Source of the DNA: Yinghuangia sp035454725 | GTDB lineage: Bacteria; Actinomycetota; Actinomycetes; Streptomycetales; Streptomycetaceae | Assembly: GCF_051388935.1 (NCBI RefSeq) | Contig: NZ_JBPKBI010000009.1 | Coordinates: 186,001 to 250,000, forward strand | Length of the DNA stretch: 64,000 nt | Direction: 5' to 3' | Shown: one piece after another, positions 45,187 through 53,431 of the stretch | How positions within the stretch are numbered: position 1 is the first letter of the stretch | How the letters are laid out: each line of letters opens with the position of its first letter | Notes under the pieces: generated by a model | What the model saw: only the letters and a program-made list of their open reading frames with translations | What the model was told of the DNA's origin: nothing | The model's database searches: none | Position numbers and translations under genes: made by a program

Positions 45187-45777
45187 CTACCTGCGCCCGC
45201 CCAAGTACTCCTTGACACGCGGGTCACTCCGGGACGAGTCGGAGGCCGGGGGTTCCTTGGGCCACACGCTGTAGGTCAGCGCGATGATCGCGTTGATTCC
45301 GACGATCATGCCCATGCGCCCCTGCCACGCGCTCAGTTGGTCGGTGCGCGACGCGTCGTCCACCCACCAGACCGCCAGTTGCAGCAGCCCCGCGGCGATG
45401 CCGCCGGCCAGCGCGGTCATGCCGGCGATCCGCCACTCGTGCGCCGCGCGGGCCACACCGTACTTCGGCGGTTTCACCGGCGCCGGGCCGCCCGCGAACC
45501 GGTGTGCGAACCGGACGTCGGCCCACTTGACCAGGTAGTGGCCGTACGCGACGGAGAAGCCGATGTACGCCGCCGACAAACCGTGCTTGAAGTCCGCCGT
45601 CGCGCCGCCGCGCAGGTCCATCACCGTCGCCACGAGCAGCACCACGTCCACCAGCGGCACCGCCACCAGAAGCGCGGTGCTCGTCCGGCGCATGCGGAAC
45701 ACATAGCGGGCGCTCAACGCGAGGCCGAGGATGACCCAGAACGCGACCTCGCACGCGATGATCAGGCCGATCAGCAT
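45187..45777 (-). CDS. Polytopic membrane protein of unknown function
   Basis: 196 residues, ATG 45777 with GAGGGAGG seven bases upstream. About five membrane helices: IGLIIACEVAFWVILGLAL, TALLVAVPLVDVVLLVATV, a Tyr/His-containing third, then WRIAGMTALAGGIAAGLLQL and a last one. Loops are short, C-terminal tail hydrophilic (SDPRVKEYLGGRR). Similar small integral membrane proteins are common in Streptomyces; no function known. Its upstream spacer is shared with the divergent histidine kinase gene. Confidence 0.75.
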   Translation of the reverse strand: MLIGLIIACEVAFWVILGLALSARYVFRMRRTSTALLVAVPLVDVVLLVATVMDLRGGATADFKHGLSAAYIGFSVAYGHYLVKWADVRFAHRFAGGPAPVKPPKYGVARAAHEWRIAGMTALAGGIAAGLLQLAVWWVDDASRTDQLSAWQGRMGMIVGINAIIALTYSVWPKEPPASDSSRSDPRVKEYLGGRR

Positions 45778-46058
45778 GACGCCTCCCTCGGGGTTGCCGG
45801 TTCGTCGCGGTGTCCGGCGGGAGCCTCGTGCTCCAGGGCCCCCGCCGTCGCTTCCAGGCTCCCGGCTCACGGCCCTCGGATCGTCGTCGGCGCCGACGAT
45901 CGGCCGCTGCATACTTCGATGTACGCCGCCTCCGCACGGACACGACCCGGTGGGGACGGCACGGCGTAGCCGACCGTGGTGCGATGGACCCCGGCGCACC
46001 TTCGAGCCACCCCGATGCGCCGCCGACCCACCCCGACGACCGGCACGAAAGGCGGGGC

Positions 46059-47258
46059 ATGGCACGCAGACGCCCCCACCCGCACGACTACGCGATCGCC
46101 GCCGCAGGGCTGGTCAGCGGGATCGTGCTGCTCCTCGTGGACCTCATCGCCGACTACGGCGACCTGCCCGACGAGTGGACCCTGCTGCCCCTGGCCCTGA
46201 TGACCGTGGCCGAAGTGCTGCGCCGCGTCGCGCAGAAGACCGCGCTCGCCGTCGCCCTCGTCGCGCTGGTCGGCGACCAGTTCCTGGGCTCCAACGTCGC
46301 CACGATCGTGATGTTCACCGACGTCGTCTACGCCGCGACGCTGTACGGGCCCGAACGCCTTGCCCGCCGCCTCGCCCCCGCCGCGGTCGTCGCCACCGTC
46401 GTCGCGACCGTCGTCGCCGTGGGACTGGCGCGCGACGCCAAAGGCCTCATCGTCGGTGTCTTCGCGGGCCTGGTCACGCTCACGCCGTGGTGGACCGGCT
46501 GGACCATCCGCACCCACCGCGAGGAGGCCGCCGCCGAACGGCTGCGGGCCGAACAGACCGCGCTGCTGGCCGAGTTGGACCGACGTGCCGCCGTGGAGCA
46601 GGAACGCGCCCGGATGGCACGCGAGTTGCACGACGTGGTGGCGAACCACCTGTCCGCGATCGCGATCCACTCGACGGCGGCGATGTCCGTCGCGAAAGGC
46701 GATCCGGAGGCCACGGCACGAGCGCTGGCGGTGATCCGGGAGAGCAGTGTGCAGGGGCTCGCCGAGATGCGTCGCCTGATCGGGCTGCTGCGCAACAGCG
46801 GGGGCGGCGAGGCGGCGGCGGGTGAGGGGTCGGAGGCCGCCGTACCGCGCCTGGACTCGCTCGACGCGCTGATCGCCCGCGCTTCGCGCAGCGGCGCCGA
46901 CAACGGGCTGCGGTTCGCCCTGGACGACCGCAGGCCGCGCGACGAGACGTTGCCGGCGCCGGTCGAGCTCGCGGCGTTCCGGATCGTGCAGGAGTCCTTG
47001 ACGAACGTGCTCAAGCACGCCGCCCCGGGGACGGTGACGGTACGCCTGGACCGGTCGGCGACGGCACTGCTGGTCGTGGTGGACAGCCCGTACGCCCCCG
47101 ATCCCGAAGGCCCCCGCGCGCCGGGGGCCGGGGCGGGACTGGTCGGCATGCGCGAGCGCGCCTCGTTGCTGGGCGGCACCTTCGACGCCGGCCCACGGGC
47201 CGTCGCGAACGCCTGGCGCGTCCGCGCCGAACTGCCGCTGTGCGACGCCGAGGAATGA
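46059..47258 (+). CDS. DesK/NarL-type sensor histidine kinase
   Basis: 399 residues from ATG 46059 (AAAGGCGGGG upstream; ATG 45984 is an alternative). Four to six membrane helices in the first 140 residues form the sensor. HisKA_3 dimerisation/phosphoacceptor helix with ARMARELHDVVANHLSAIAI, His about 191. Catalytic ATPase domain with N box region AAFRIVQESLTNVLKHA (about 305) and G box GAGLVGMRERASLLGG (about 360). Pairs with the response regulator 49 bases downstream. Signal unknown. Confidence 0.92.
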   Translation: MARRRPHPHDYAIAAAGLVSGIVLLLVDLIADYGDLPDEWTLLPLALMTVAEVLRRVAQKTALAVALVALVGDQFLGSNVATIVMFTDVVYAATLYGPERLARRLAPAAVVATVVATVVAVGLARDAKGLIVGVFAGLVTLTPWWTGWTIRTHREEAAAERLRAEQTALLAELDRRAAVEQERARMARELHDVVANHLSAIAIHSTAAMSVAKGDPEATARALAVIRESSVQGLAEMRRLIGLLRNSGGGEAAAGEGSEAAVPRLDSLDALIARASRSGADNGLRFALDDRRPRDETLPAPVELAAFRIVQESLTNVLKHAAPGTVTVRLDRSATALLVVVDSPYAPDPEGPRAPGAGAGLVGMRERASLLGGTFDAGPRAVANAWRVRAELPLCDAEE

Positions 47259-47307
47259 CCGCGCGACCGCGCGAGACCTGCCGAACCGACGAGAGAGGGA
47301 ACACCAA

Positions 47308-48003
47308 GTGCCCACCGACACCCCCGCGATCCGCATCGTCGTCGCCGAGGACCAGGCCGCGGTACGCGCCGGGCTGGTCATGATCCTCGGGGCGGCACCG
47401 GGCATGGAGGTCGTCGGCGAGGCCGCGGACGGCGAGGAGGCCGTCCGCCTCGCACGCGAACTGCGCCCCGACGTCGTGCTCATGGACGTGCAGATGCCGC
47501 GCATGGACGGCGTCGCCGCGACCCGCGAGGTGGTCCGCGAAGGGCTCGCGGACGTGCTGGTCCTCACCACGTTCGACCTCGACGAGTACGTGTTCGGCGC
47601 GCTGCGCGCGGGCGCCTCGGGCTTCCTGCTCAAGGACTCCGACGCGGAAGCGCTGACCGGCGCCGTGCGGCTGGTCGCCCGCGGCGAGGGCATCATCGCC
47701 CCGGCGGTCACCCGCCGCCTGATCGCCGCCTTCGCGTCCGGCCCCGGGACGACGGCCGGCCGCCCGCACCAGGAAGCGCTCGCCGCCGTGCGGTCGCTGA
47801 CGCCGCGTGAGCGGGAGGTGCTGGTGTGCCTGGGCCGCGGCATGTCGAACCAGGCGATCGCCGAGCATCTCGCGATGGCCGAGGCGACGACGAAGACGCA
47901 TGTCAGCCGCATCCTCCCGAAGCTCGGCGTGCGCAGCCGCGCCCAAGCGGCGGTATTGGCCCACGAGTTGGGCCTGGTCGACGGCCGCGACGCGGACGTC
48001 TGA
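47308..48003 (+). CDS. NarL/FixJ-type response regulator
   Basis: 231 residues from GTG 47308, with AGAGAGGGAA upstream. Receiver domain with acidic pocket VAEDQ (Glu14-Asp15), phosphoacceptor Asp60 in VVLMDVQMPRMDG, Thr in VLVLTTFD and Lys in FLLKDS. C-terminal LuxR HTH: LTPREREVLVCLGRGMSNQAIA and ATTKTHVSRILPKLGV. Cognate partner of the histidine kinase just upstream. Targets are unknown; the neighbouring membrane protein gene (45187-45777) is a candidate. Confidence 0.93.
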   Translation: MPTDTPAIRIVVAEDQAAVRAGLVMILGAAPGMEVVGEAADGEEAVRLARELRPDVVLMDVQMPRMDGVAATREVVREGLADVLVLTTFDLDEYVFGALRAGASGFLLKDSDAEALTGAVRLVARGEGIIAPAVTRRLIAAFASGPGTTAGRPHQEALAAVRSLTPREREVLVCLGRGMSNQAIAEHLAMAEATTKTHVSRILPKLGVRSRAQAAVLAHELGLVDGRDADV

Positions 48004-48099
48004 CGGTCGGCGCGCCCGCCGGACACCGGCTTGGTCGTCCCGCCCGACGTCGCGCACGCCACACCGCCGTCACTTGCCCTGCGTCGCCGCGCTGCGCGA

Positions 48100-48275
48100 A
48101 GCTGTCCCCGCACCGACCACCGTCGGTGCGGGGAGGGCGTGGCCAGGAACCCGGTGCAAGTCCGGGACGGTCCCGCCACTGTGACCGCGCGTCGCCGCCC
48201 GCAAGGGGCGACGTGTCGGAAGTCAGGAACTGCGCGTCCGCCCCGTTGTCCGATGGGGCGAGGACCCCGGAGAGG
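48100..48275 (+). promoter_or_regulatory. Cobalamin (B12) riboswitch
   Basis: Leader of cobN. The conserved core is clear: GGAACCCGGTGCAAGTCCGG (about 48146-48165), then the B12 box CCCGCCACTGTGACC (48172-48186), and AAGTCAGGAAC near 48220. Paired stems are visible, for example CCGCACCGAC with GTCGGTGCGG at 48108-48131. Binding of adenosyl- or methylcobalamin should repress the cobN operon, probably by blocking translation. Boundaries are approximate. Confidence 0.9.
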
Positions 48276-48363
48276 CGCGCACCGTGACGACGCCGTCGTG
48301 CCCGCAGCCACCCGCCGCCACCCGCGCGTGCGCACCCGCATCCCGCCGCCCGGGGGTGGCCCG

Positions 48364-51300
48364 GTGATTCTGTTCCTCTCCACCTCCGACACGGACCTGC
48401 TGAGCGCCAAGGCCAGTGCGGGCGACTGGCGGCTCGCCAACCCGGCCCGTACGTCCGTCGACGACCTGCCCGAACTCCTCGACGGCACCGATCTGGTCGT
48501 CGTACGCCTCCTCGGCGGACGCCGCGCGTGGGAGCAAGGCCTCGACGCGCTGCTCGCCGGCCCGCGCCCGGTCGTGGTCGTCTCCGGCGAACAGGTCGCC
48601 GACGCCGCGCTCATGGAACTCGCCACCGTGCCCGCCGGGGTCAGCGCCCAGGCGCACACCTACCTCGCGCACGGCGGCGCCGAAAACCTGACGAACCTCT
48701 ACCGGTTCCTGTCCGACACTCTCCTGCTCACCGGGCACGGCTTCGACCCGCCCGTCGAGGTCCCCGCCTGGGGCCGCCTCGACCGGCCCACGCGCAACCC
48801 GGACGCGCCCGGCGTCGGCGTGCTCTACTACCGCGCCCACCACCTCGCGGGGAACACCGCGTTCGTCTCCGCGCTGTGCGACGCCATCGAGGACGCGGGC
48901 GGCCGGCCCGTCCCCATCTGGTGCGCGTCGCTGCGGGGCGCCGAGCCGTCGCTGTTCGAGGCGCTGGCCGAGGTCGACGCGCTGCTGGTGACCGTGCTCG
49001 CCTCGGGCGGCACCCGCCCCGCCGAGGTGTCCGCGGGCGGCGACGACGAGGCATGGGACGTCGGCGCGCTCGCCGATCTCGACATCACCGTCCTCCAGGC
49101 CCTCAGCCTCACCACCAGCCGCGCCGAATGGGAGGCCGGCGACACCGGCCTGTCGCCGATGGACGCCGCCACCCAGGTCGCCGTGCCCGAGTTCGACGGG
49201 CGCCTGATCACCGTGCCGTTCTCGTTCAAGGAGACCGGCGCCGACGGGCTCACCTACTACGCAGCCGACCCCGAACGGGCCGCGCGCGTCGCCGGCATCG
49301 CGGTACGCCACGCCCAACTGCGGCGTGTGCCGGCCGCCGAGCGCCGCATCGGCGTCGTGCTGTCCGCGTACCCGACCAAGCACGCCCGCATCGGCAACGC
49401 CGTCGGCCTCGACACGCCCGCCAGCGCGGTCGCGCTGCTGCGCGCGATGCGCGAAGCCGGGTACGACGTCGGCCCGGTCGACGGGCCCGACGCGCTGCCC
49501 GGCCTCGAACCGGCCGACGGCGACGCGCTGATCCACGCCCTGATCGCCGCGGGCGGCCAGGACCCCGAATGGCTGACCGAGGGGCAGCTCGAAGGCAACC
49601 CCGTGCGCATCAGCGCCGCCGAATACCGCGAGCGCTACGCCCGGCTGCCGGTCGGCCTGCGCGCGAACATCGAGGAGCACTGGGGGCCGCCGCCCGGCGA
49701 ACTCTACGTCGACCACTCGCGCGACCCCGACGGCGAGATCGTCCTCGCCGCCCTGCGCGCCGGCAACATCGTCATGATCATCCAGCCGCCGCGCGGCTTC
49801 GGCGAGAACCCCGTCGCGATCTACCACGACCCCGACCTGCCGCCCAGCCACCACTATCTGGCGGCGTACTGGTGGCTGGACGCGGCCCGCGTGGACGGCG
49901 GCTTCGGCGCGAACGCCCTGGTCCACCTGGGCAAGCACGGCACGCTGGAGTGGCTGCCGGGCAAGAACCTCGGCCTGTCCGCCGAATGCGGGCCCGACGC
50001 CGTGCTCGGCGACCTGCCGCTCATCTACCCCTTCCTGGTCAACGACCCGGGCGAAGGGGCCCAGGCCAAGCGGCGCGCCCACGCGGTCATCGTGGACCAC
50101 CTGGTGCCGCCCATGGCACGCGCCGAGACCTACGGTGACCTCACGCGCCTCGAACAACTCCTCGACGAGTACGCCAACGTCTCCGCACTCGACCCCGCCA
50201 AGGCCCCCGCCGTGCAGGCGCAGATCTGGACGCTCGTGCAGGCCGCCCGCCTCGACCACGACCTCGGCATCGGAGACCGGCCGCACGAGGCCGAGTTCGA
50301 CGACTTCCTGCTGCACCTCGACGGCTGGCTGTGCGAGGTCAAGGACGCGCAGATCCGCGAGGGCCTGCACGTGCTCGGCACCGCACCCTCCGGGGAGGGC
50401 CGGGTCAACCTCGTCACCGCGATGCTGAGGGCCCGCCAGGTCTGGGGCGGTCGGACCGCCGCGCTGCCCGGACTGCGCGAAGCCCTCGGCCTCGTGGAAG
50501 GCGGCAGCGCCGGCCGCCGCGAGACCGACGACGCCGAAGCCCGTGCCCACGCGCTCGTCGCCGCGATGGAGGCGCGCGGGTGGGACCCGGGTGCGGCGCC
50601 GTCCGTGTGCGAGGAGGTGCTGGGCACCGCGGCCCCCGCCGTCGCCGAGGTGCTGGCGTTCGCCGCCACCGAGGTCGTGCCGCGCCTCGACCGCACCGGC
50701 GACGAAATCGGCGCCGTGCTGCACGCGCTGGACGGCGGGTACGTGCCCGCCGGCCCGTCCGGGTCGCCGCTGCGCGGGCTGGTCAACGTCCTGCCGACCG
50801 GCCGCAACTTCTACACCGTCGACCCGAAGGCCGTGCCCAGCCGTCTCGCGTGGGAGACCGGCCAGGCCCTCGCCGAATCCCTCTTGGCGAAGTACCGAGC
50901 GGACAACGGCGATTGGCCGCGCTCGGTGGGACTCTCGGTGTGGGGGACCAGCGCGATGCGCACCAGCGGCGACGACGTCGGCGAGGTGTTGGCGTTGCTC
51001 GGCGTCCGGCCCGTGTGGGACGACGCGTCGCGCCGCGTGACCGGTCTCGAAGCCGTGCCGCTCGCCGAACTCGGGCGCCCGCGCGTTGATGTGACGGTTC
51101 GGATCTCCGGCTTCTTCCGCGACGCGTTCCCGCACGTCGTGGTCCTCCTCGACGACGCAGTCCGGCTGGCCGCCGGATTGGACGAGCCCGACGACCAGAA
51201 CTTCGTCCGCGCCCACGTGCGTGCGGACGTTGCCGCACACGGCGACGAACGCCGCGCCACGACACGGGTGTTCGGATCACGGCCGGGAGCGTACGGGGCC

Positions 51301-51990
51301 GGGCTGCTGCCGCTCATCGACGCACGTACCTGGCGCGACGACGCCGACCTCGCCGAGGTCTACGCGACGTGGGGCGGCTACGCCTACGGGCGGGGCCTGG
51401 ACGGGGTGTTCGCGCGCGAGGACATGGAAGGCGCCTACCGCCGCATCGCCGTCGCCGCGAAGAACACCGACACCCGCGAGCACGACATCGCCGACTCCGA
51501 CGACTACTTCCAGTACCACGGCGGCATGGTCGCCGCCGTGCGCGCGCTGACCGGCACCGCGCCGGCCGCGTACATCGGCGACTCGACCATGCCCGACGCG
51601 GTACGCACCCGCACCCTCGCGCAGGAGACCGCCCGCGTCTTCCGCGCCCGCGTGGTCAACCCGCGCTGGATCGAGGCGATGCGCCGACACGGCTACAAGG
51701 GCGCGTTCGAACTCGCGGCGACCGTCGACTACTTGTTCGGCTACGACGCGACCACCGGCGTCGTACAGGACTGGATGTACGAGAAACTCGCCGCCGAGTA
51801 CGTGCTCGACCCCGCCAACCGCGACTTCATGCGCACCTCCAACCCGTGGGCGCTGCGCGGCATCGCGGAACGCCTCCTGGAGGCCGCCGACCGAGGACTG
51901 TGGGCGGAACCCGAGGCGGCGACCCTGGACGGGCTGCGCGAGGCGTACCTCGAAGTCGAAGGCGACCTCGAAGGCGGCGAGGATGTCTGA
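48364..51990 (+). CDS. cobN: Cobaltochelatase subunit CobN
   Basis: 1208 residues from GTG 48364, which gives VILFLSTSDTDLLSAKA as in actinobacterial CobN. It is the large subunit that inserts cobalt into hydrogenobyrinate a,c-diamide, working with a MoxR-like ATPase and a VWA subunit (CobS/CobT or ChlI/ChlD) that are not in this window. Seen: GVLYYRAHHLAGNTAFV, RIGVVLSAYPTKHARIGNAV, HLGKHGTLEWLPGKNLGLSA with conserved His, and IADSDDYFQYHGGMVAAV near the C terminus. Preceded by a B12 riboswitch; overlaps cbiT by 8 bases. Confidence 0.95.
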   Translation: MILFLSTSDTDLLSAKASAGDWRLANPARTSVDDLPELLDGTDLVVVRLLGGRRAWEQGLDALLAGPRPVVVVSGEQVADAALMELATVPAGVSAQAHTYLAHGGAENLTNLYRFLSDTLLLTGHGFDPPVEVPAWGRLDRPTRNPDAPGVGVLYYRAHHLAGNTAFVSALCDAIEDAGGRPVPIWCASLRGAEPSLFEALAEVDALLVTVLASGGTRPAEVSAGGDDEAWDVGALADLDITVLQALSLTTSRAEWEAGDTGLSPMDAATQVAVPEFDGRLITVPFSFKETGADGLTYYAADPERAARVAGIAVRHAQLRRVPAAERRIGVVLSAYPTKHARIGNAVGLDTPASAVALLRAMREAGYDVGPVDGPDALPGLEPADGDALIHALIAAGGQDPEWLTEGQLEGNPVRISAAEYRERYARLPVGLRANIEEHWGPPPGELYVDHSRDPDGEIVLAALRAGNIVMIIQPPRGFGENPVAIYHDPDLPPSHHYLAAYWWLDAARVDGGFGANALVHLGKHGTLEWLPGKNLGLSAECGPDAVLGDLPLIYPFLVNDPGEGAQAKRRAHAVIVDHLVPPMARAETYGDLTRLEQLLDEYANVSALDPAKAPAVQAQIWTLVQAARLDHDLGIGDRPHEAEFDDFLLHLDGWLCEVKDAQIREGLHVLGTAPSGEGRVNLVTAMLRARQVWGGRTAALPGLREALGLVEGGSAGRRETDDAEARAHALVAAMEARGWDPGAAPSVCEEVLGTAAPAVAEVLAFAATEVVPRLDRTGDEIGAVLHALDGGYVPAGPSGSPLRGLVNVLPTGRNFYTVDPKAVPSRLAWETGQALAESLLAKYRADNGDWPRSVGLSVWGTSAMRTSGDDVGEVLALLGVRPVWDDASRRVTGLEAVPLAELGRPRVDVTVRISGFFRDAFPHVVVLLDDAVRLAAGLDEPDDQNFVRAHVRADVAAHGDERRATTRVFGSRPGAYGAGLLPLIDARTWRDDADLAEVYATWGGYAYGRGLDGVFAREDMEGAYRRIAVAAKNTDTREHDIADSDDYFQYHGGMVAAVRALTGTAPAAYIGDSTMPDAVRTRTLAQETARVFRARVVNPRWIEAMRRHGYKGAFELAATVDYLFGYDATTGVVQDWMYEKLAAEYVLDPANRDFMRTSNPWALRGIAERLLEAADRGLWAEPEAATLDGLREAYLEVEGDLEGGEDV

Positions 51991-52609
51991 CCGGGCGGCG
52001 TCGGCGGTCGCCGTTCCCGGCCTGCCCGACGCGGCGTACGAGCACGACGGCCAGCTCACCAAATGGGAGACCCGCGCCGTCACCCTCGCCGCGCTCGCCC
52101 CGCGCCCCGGCCAACTCCTGTGGGACATCGGCGCGGGCAGCGGCAGCATCGGCATCGAATGGTCCCGCGCCCACGCGACCTGCCGCGCCGTCGCCGTCGA
52201 GGCCGACGCGGAGCGCGCCGAGCGGATTCGCGGGAACGCCCGCGCCCTTGGCGTGCCCGGCCTCCACGTCGTCCTCGGCTCGGCACCCGGCGTCCTCGAC
52301 GAACTCGCCGGAACCGGCGCCCCCGACGCGGTCTTCATCGGCGGCGGACTGACCGTCCCCGGTGTCGTGGAGTGCTGCTGGTCCGCGCTGCGCCCGGGAG
52401 GGCGGCTGGTCGCGAACGCGGTCACCGCCGAGACCGAAGCCGACGTGGTCCGGCACCGCGCCGTGCTGGGCGGTGAATTGACGCGGATTCAGATCAGCCG
52501 GTCGGCTCCGGTCGGCCGCTTCACCGGCTGGCGCGCGCTCATGCCGGTGACGCAGTGGACCGTCGTCAAGAACACCCGGAACGCCACGGCGACGGGAGCC
52601 ACCGCATGA
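51983..52609 (+). CDS. cbiT: Precorrin-6B C15-methyltransferase/decarboxylase domain (CbiT half of CobL)
   Basis: 208 residues, ATG 51983 inside the end of cobN. SAM-binding motif LLWDIGAGSGSIGIEWSR (about 43-60) and the CbiT opening YEHDGQLTKWETRAVTLAAL. It matches the C-terminal half of CobL, which methylates C15 and decarboxylates the C12 acetate. The CbiE half (C5 methylation) normally fused in front of it is missing; the upstream frame is occupied by cobN. Tightly coupled to cobM by ATGA. Confidence 0.88.
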   Translation: MSDRAASAVAVPGLPDAAYEHDGQLTKWETRAVTLAALAPRPGQLLWDIGAGSGSIGIEWSRAHATCRAVAVEADAERAERIRGNARALGVPGLHVVLGSAPGVLDELAGTGAPDAVFIGGGLTVPGVVECCWSALRPGGRLVANAVTAETEADVVRHRAVLGGELTRIQISRSAPVGRFTGWRALMPVTQWTVVKNTRNATATGATA

Positions 52610-53358
52610 CCGTGCATTTCGTCGGTGCGGGTCCAGGGGCCGCCGACCTGATCACCGTGCGCGGCCTCCGGCTCATCGAGTCCGCGGCCGTCTGCCTCTA
52701 CGCCGGCGCCATCGTCCCGCGCGAACTCCTCGACGCCGCACCGGCGGACGCGCGGCTCGTCGACACCGCGAACCTCACCCTCGACGAGATCGTCGCCGAA
52801 TTCGAGACTGCGCACCGCGCCGGGCACGACGTCGTGCGCCTCCACTCCGGCGACACGTCCTTCTACAGCGCGATCGGCGAACAGACCCGCCGCCTCGACG
52901 CGTTGGGCATCGACTACGACATCACCCCGGGCGTCCCCGCGTTCGCCGCCGCGGCGGCGACGCTCGGCCGCGAGCTCACCCTCCCCGGCATCGGCCAAAC
53001 CGTCGTCCTGACACGCGTCTCCAACAACTCGACCGCGATGCCGCCGGGCGAAGACCTCGCCACCCTCGGCCAATCGCGTGCCCTGCTGGTCCTCCACCTG
53101 GCGGTACGCGAAACCGACCGCGTGGTCGAGGAGTTGGCTCCGATCTACGGCCCCGACTGCCCGGTGGCGGTGGTGGCGCGCGCCTCACGCCCCGACGAAC
53201 TCGTCGTACGCGGACGCCTCGCCGACCTCACCGCACTGGTCAGGGACAACGGCATCAAGGCCGTCGCGGTCATCATGATCGGCCGCGTCCTCGCCGACAA
53301 CGAACCGGGCTTCTGCGAAAGCCACTTGTACTCACCGACCCGCGAGCGCGGACGGTAG
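52606..53358 (+). CDS. cobM: Precorrin-4 C11-methyltransferase
   Basis: 250 residues. SAM-dependent tetrapyrrole methylase fold: VHFVGAGPGAADLITVRGLRLI at the N terminus, ARLHSGDTSFYSAIGEQ-type motif (VVRLHSGDTSFYSAIGEQ), YDITPGVPAFAAAAATLGRELTLPG, and LVLHLAVRE. Methylates C11 of precorrin-4 in the aerobic corrin pathway. ATG overlaps the cbiT stop. Third gene after the riboswitch. Confidence 0.93.
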   Translation: MTVHFVGAGPGAADLITVRGLRLIESAAVCLYAGAIVPRELLDAAPADARLVDTANLTLDEIVAEFETAHRAGHDVVRLHSGDTSFYSAIGEQTRRLDALGIDYDITPGVPAFAAAAATLGRELTLPGIGQTVVLTRVSNNSTAMPPGEDLATLGQSRALLVLHLAVRETDRVVEELAPIYGPDCPVAVVARASRPDELVVRGRLADLTALVRDNGIKAVAVIMIGRVLADNEPGFCESHLYSPTRERGR

Positions 53359-53431
53359 GCGACGGGCGGCCTGGCCGTCACGACCGTCGTGACATGACTC
53401 CTCTCGGGATAAGCCGAGTTGCGTCTCGTTG

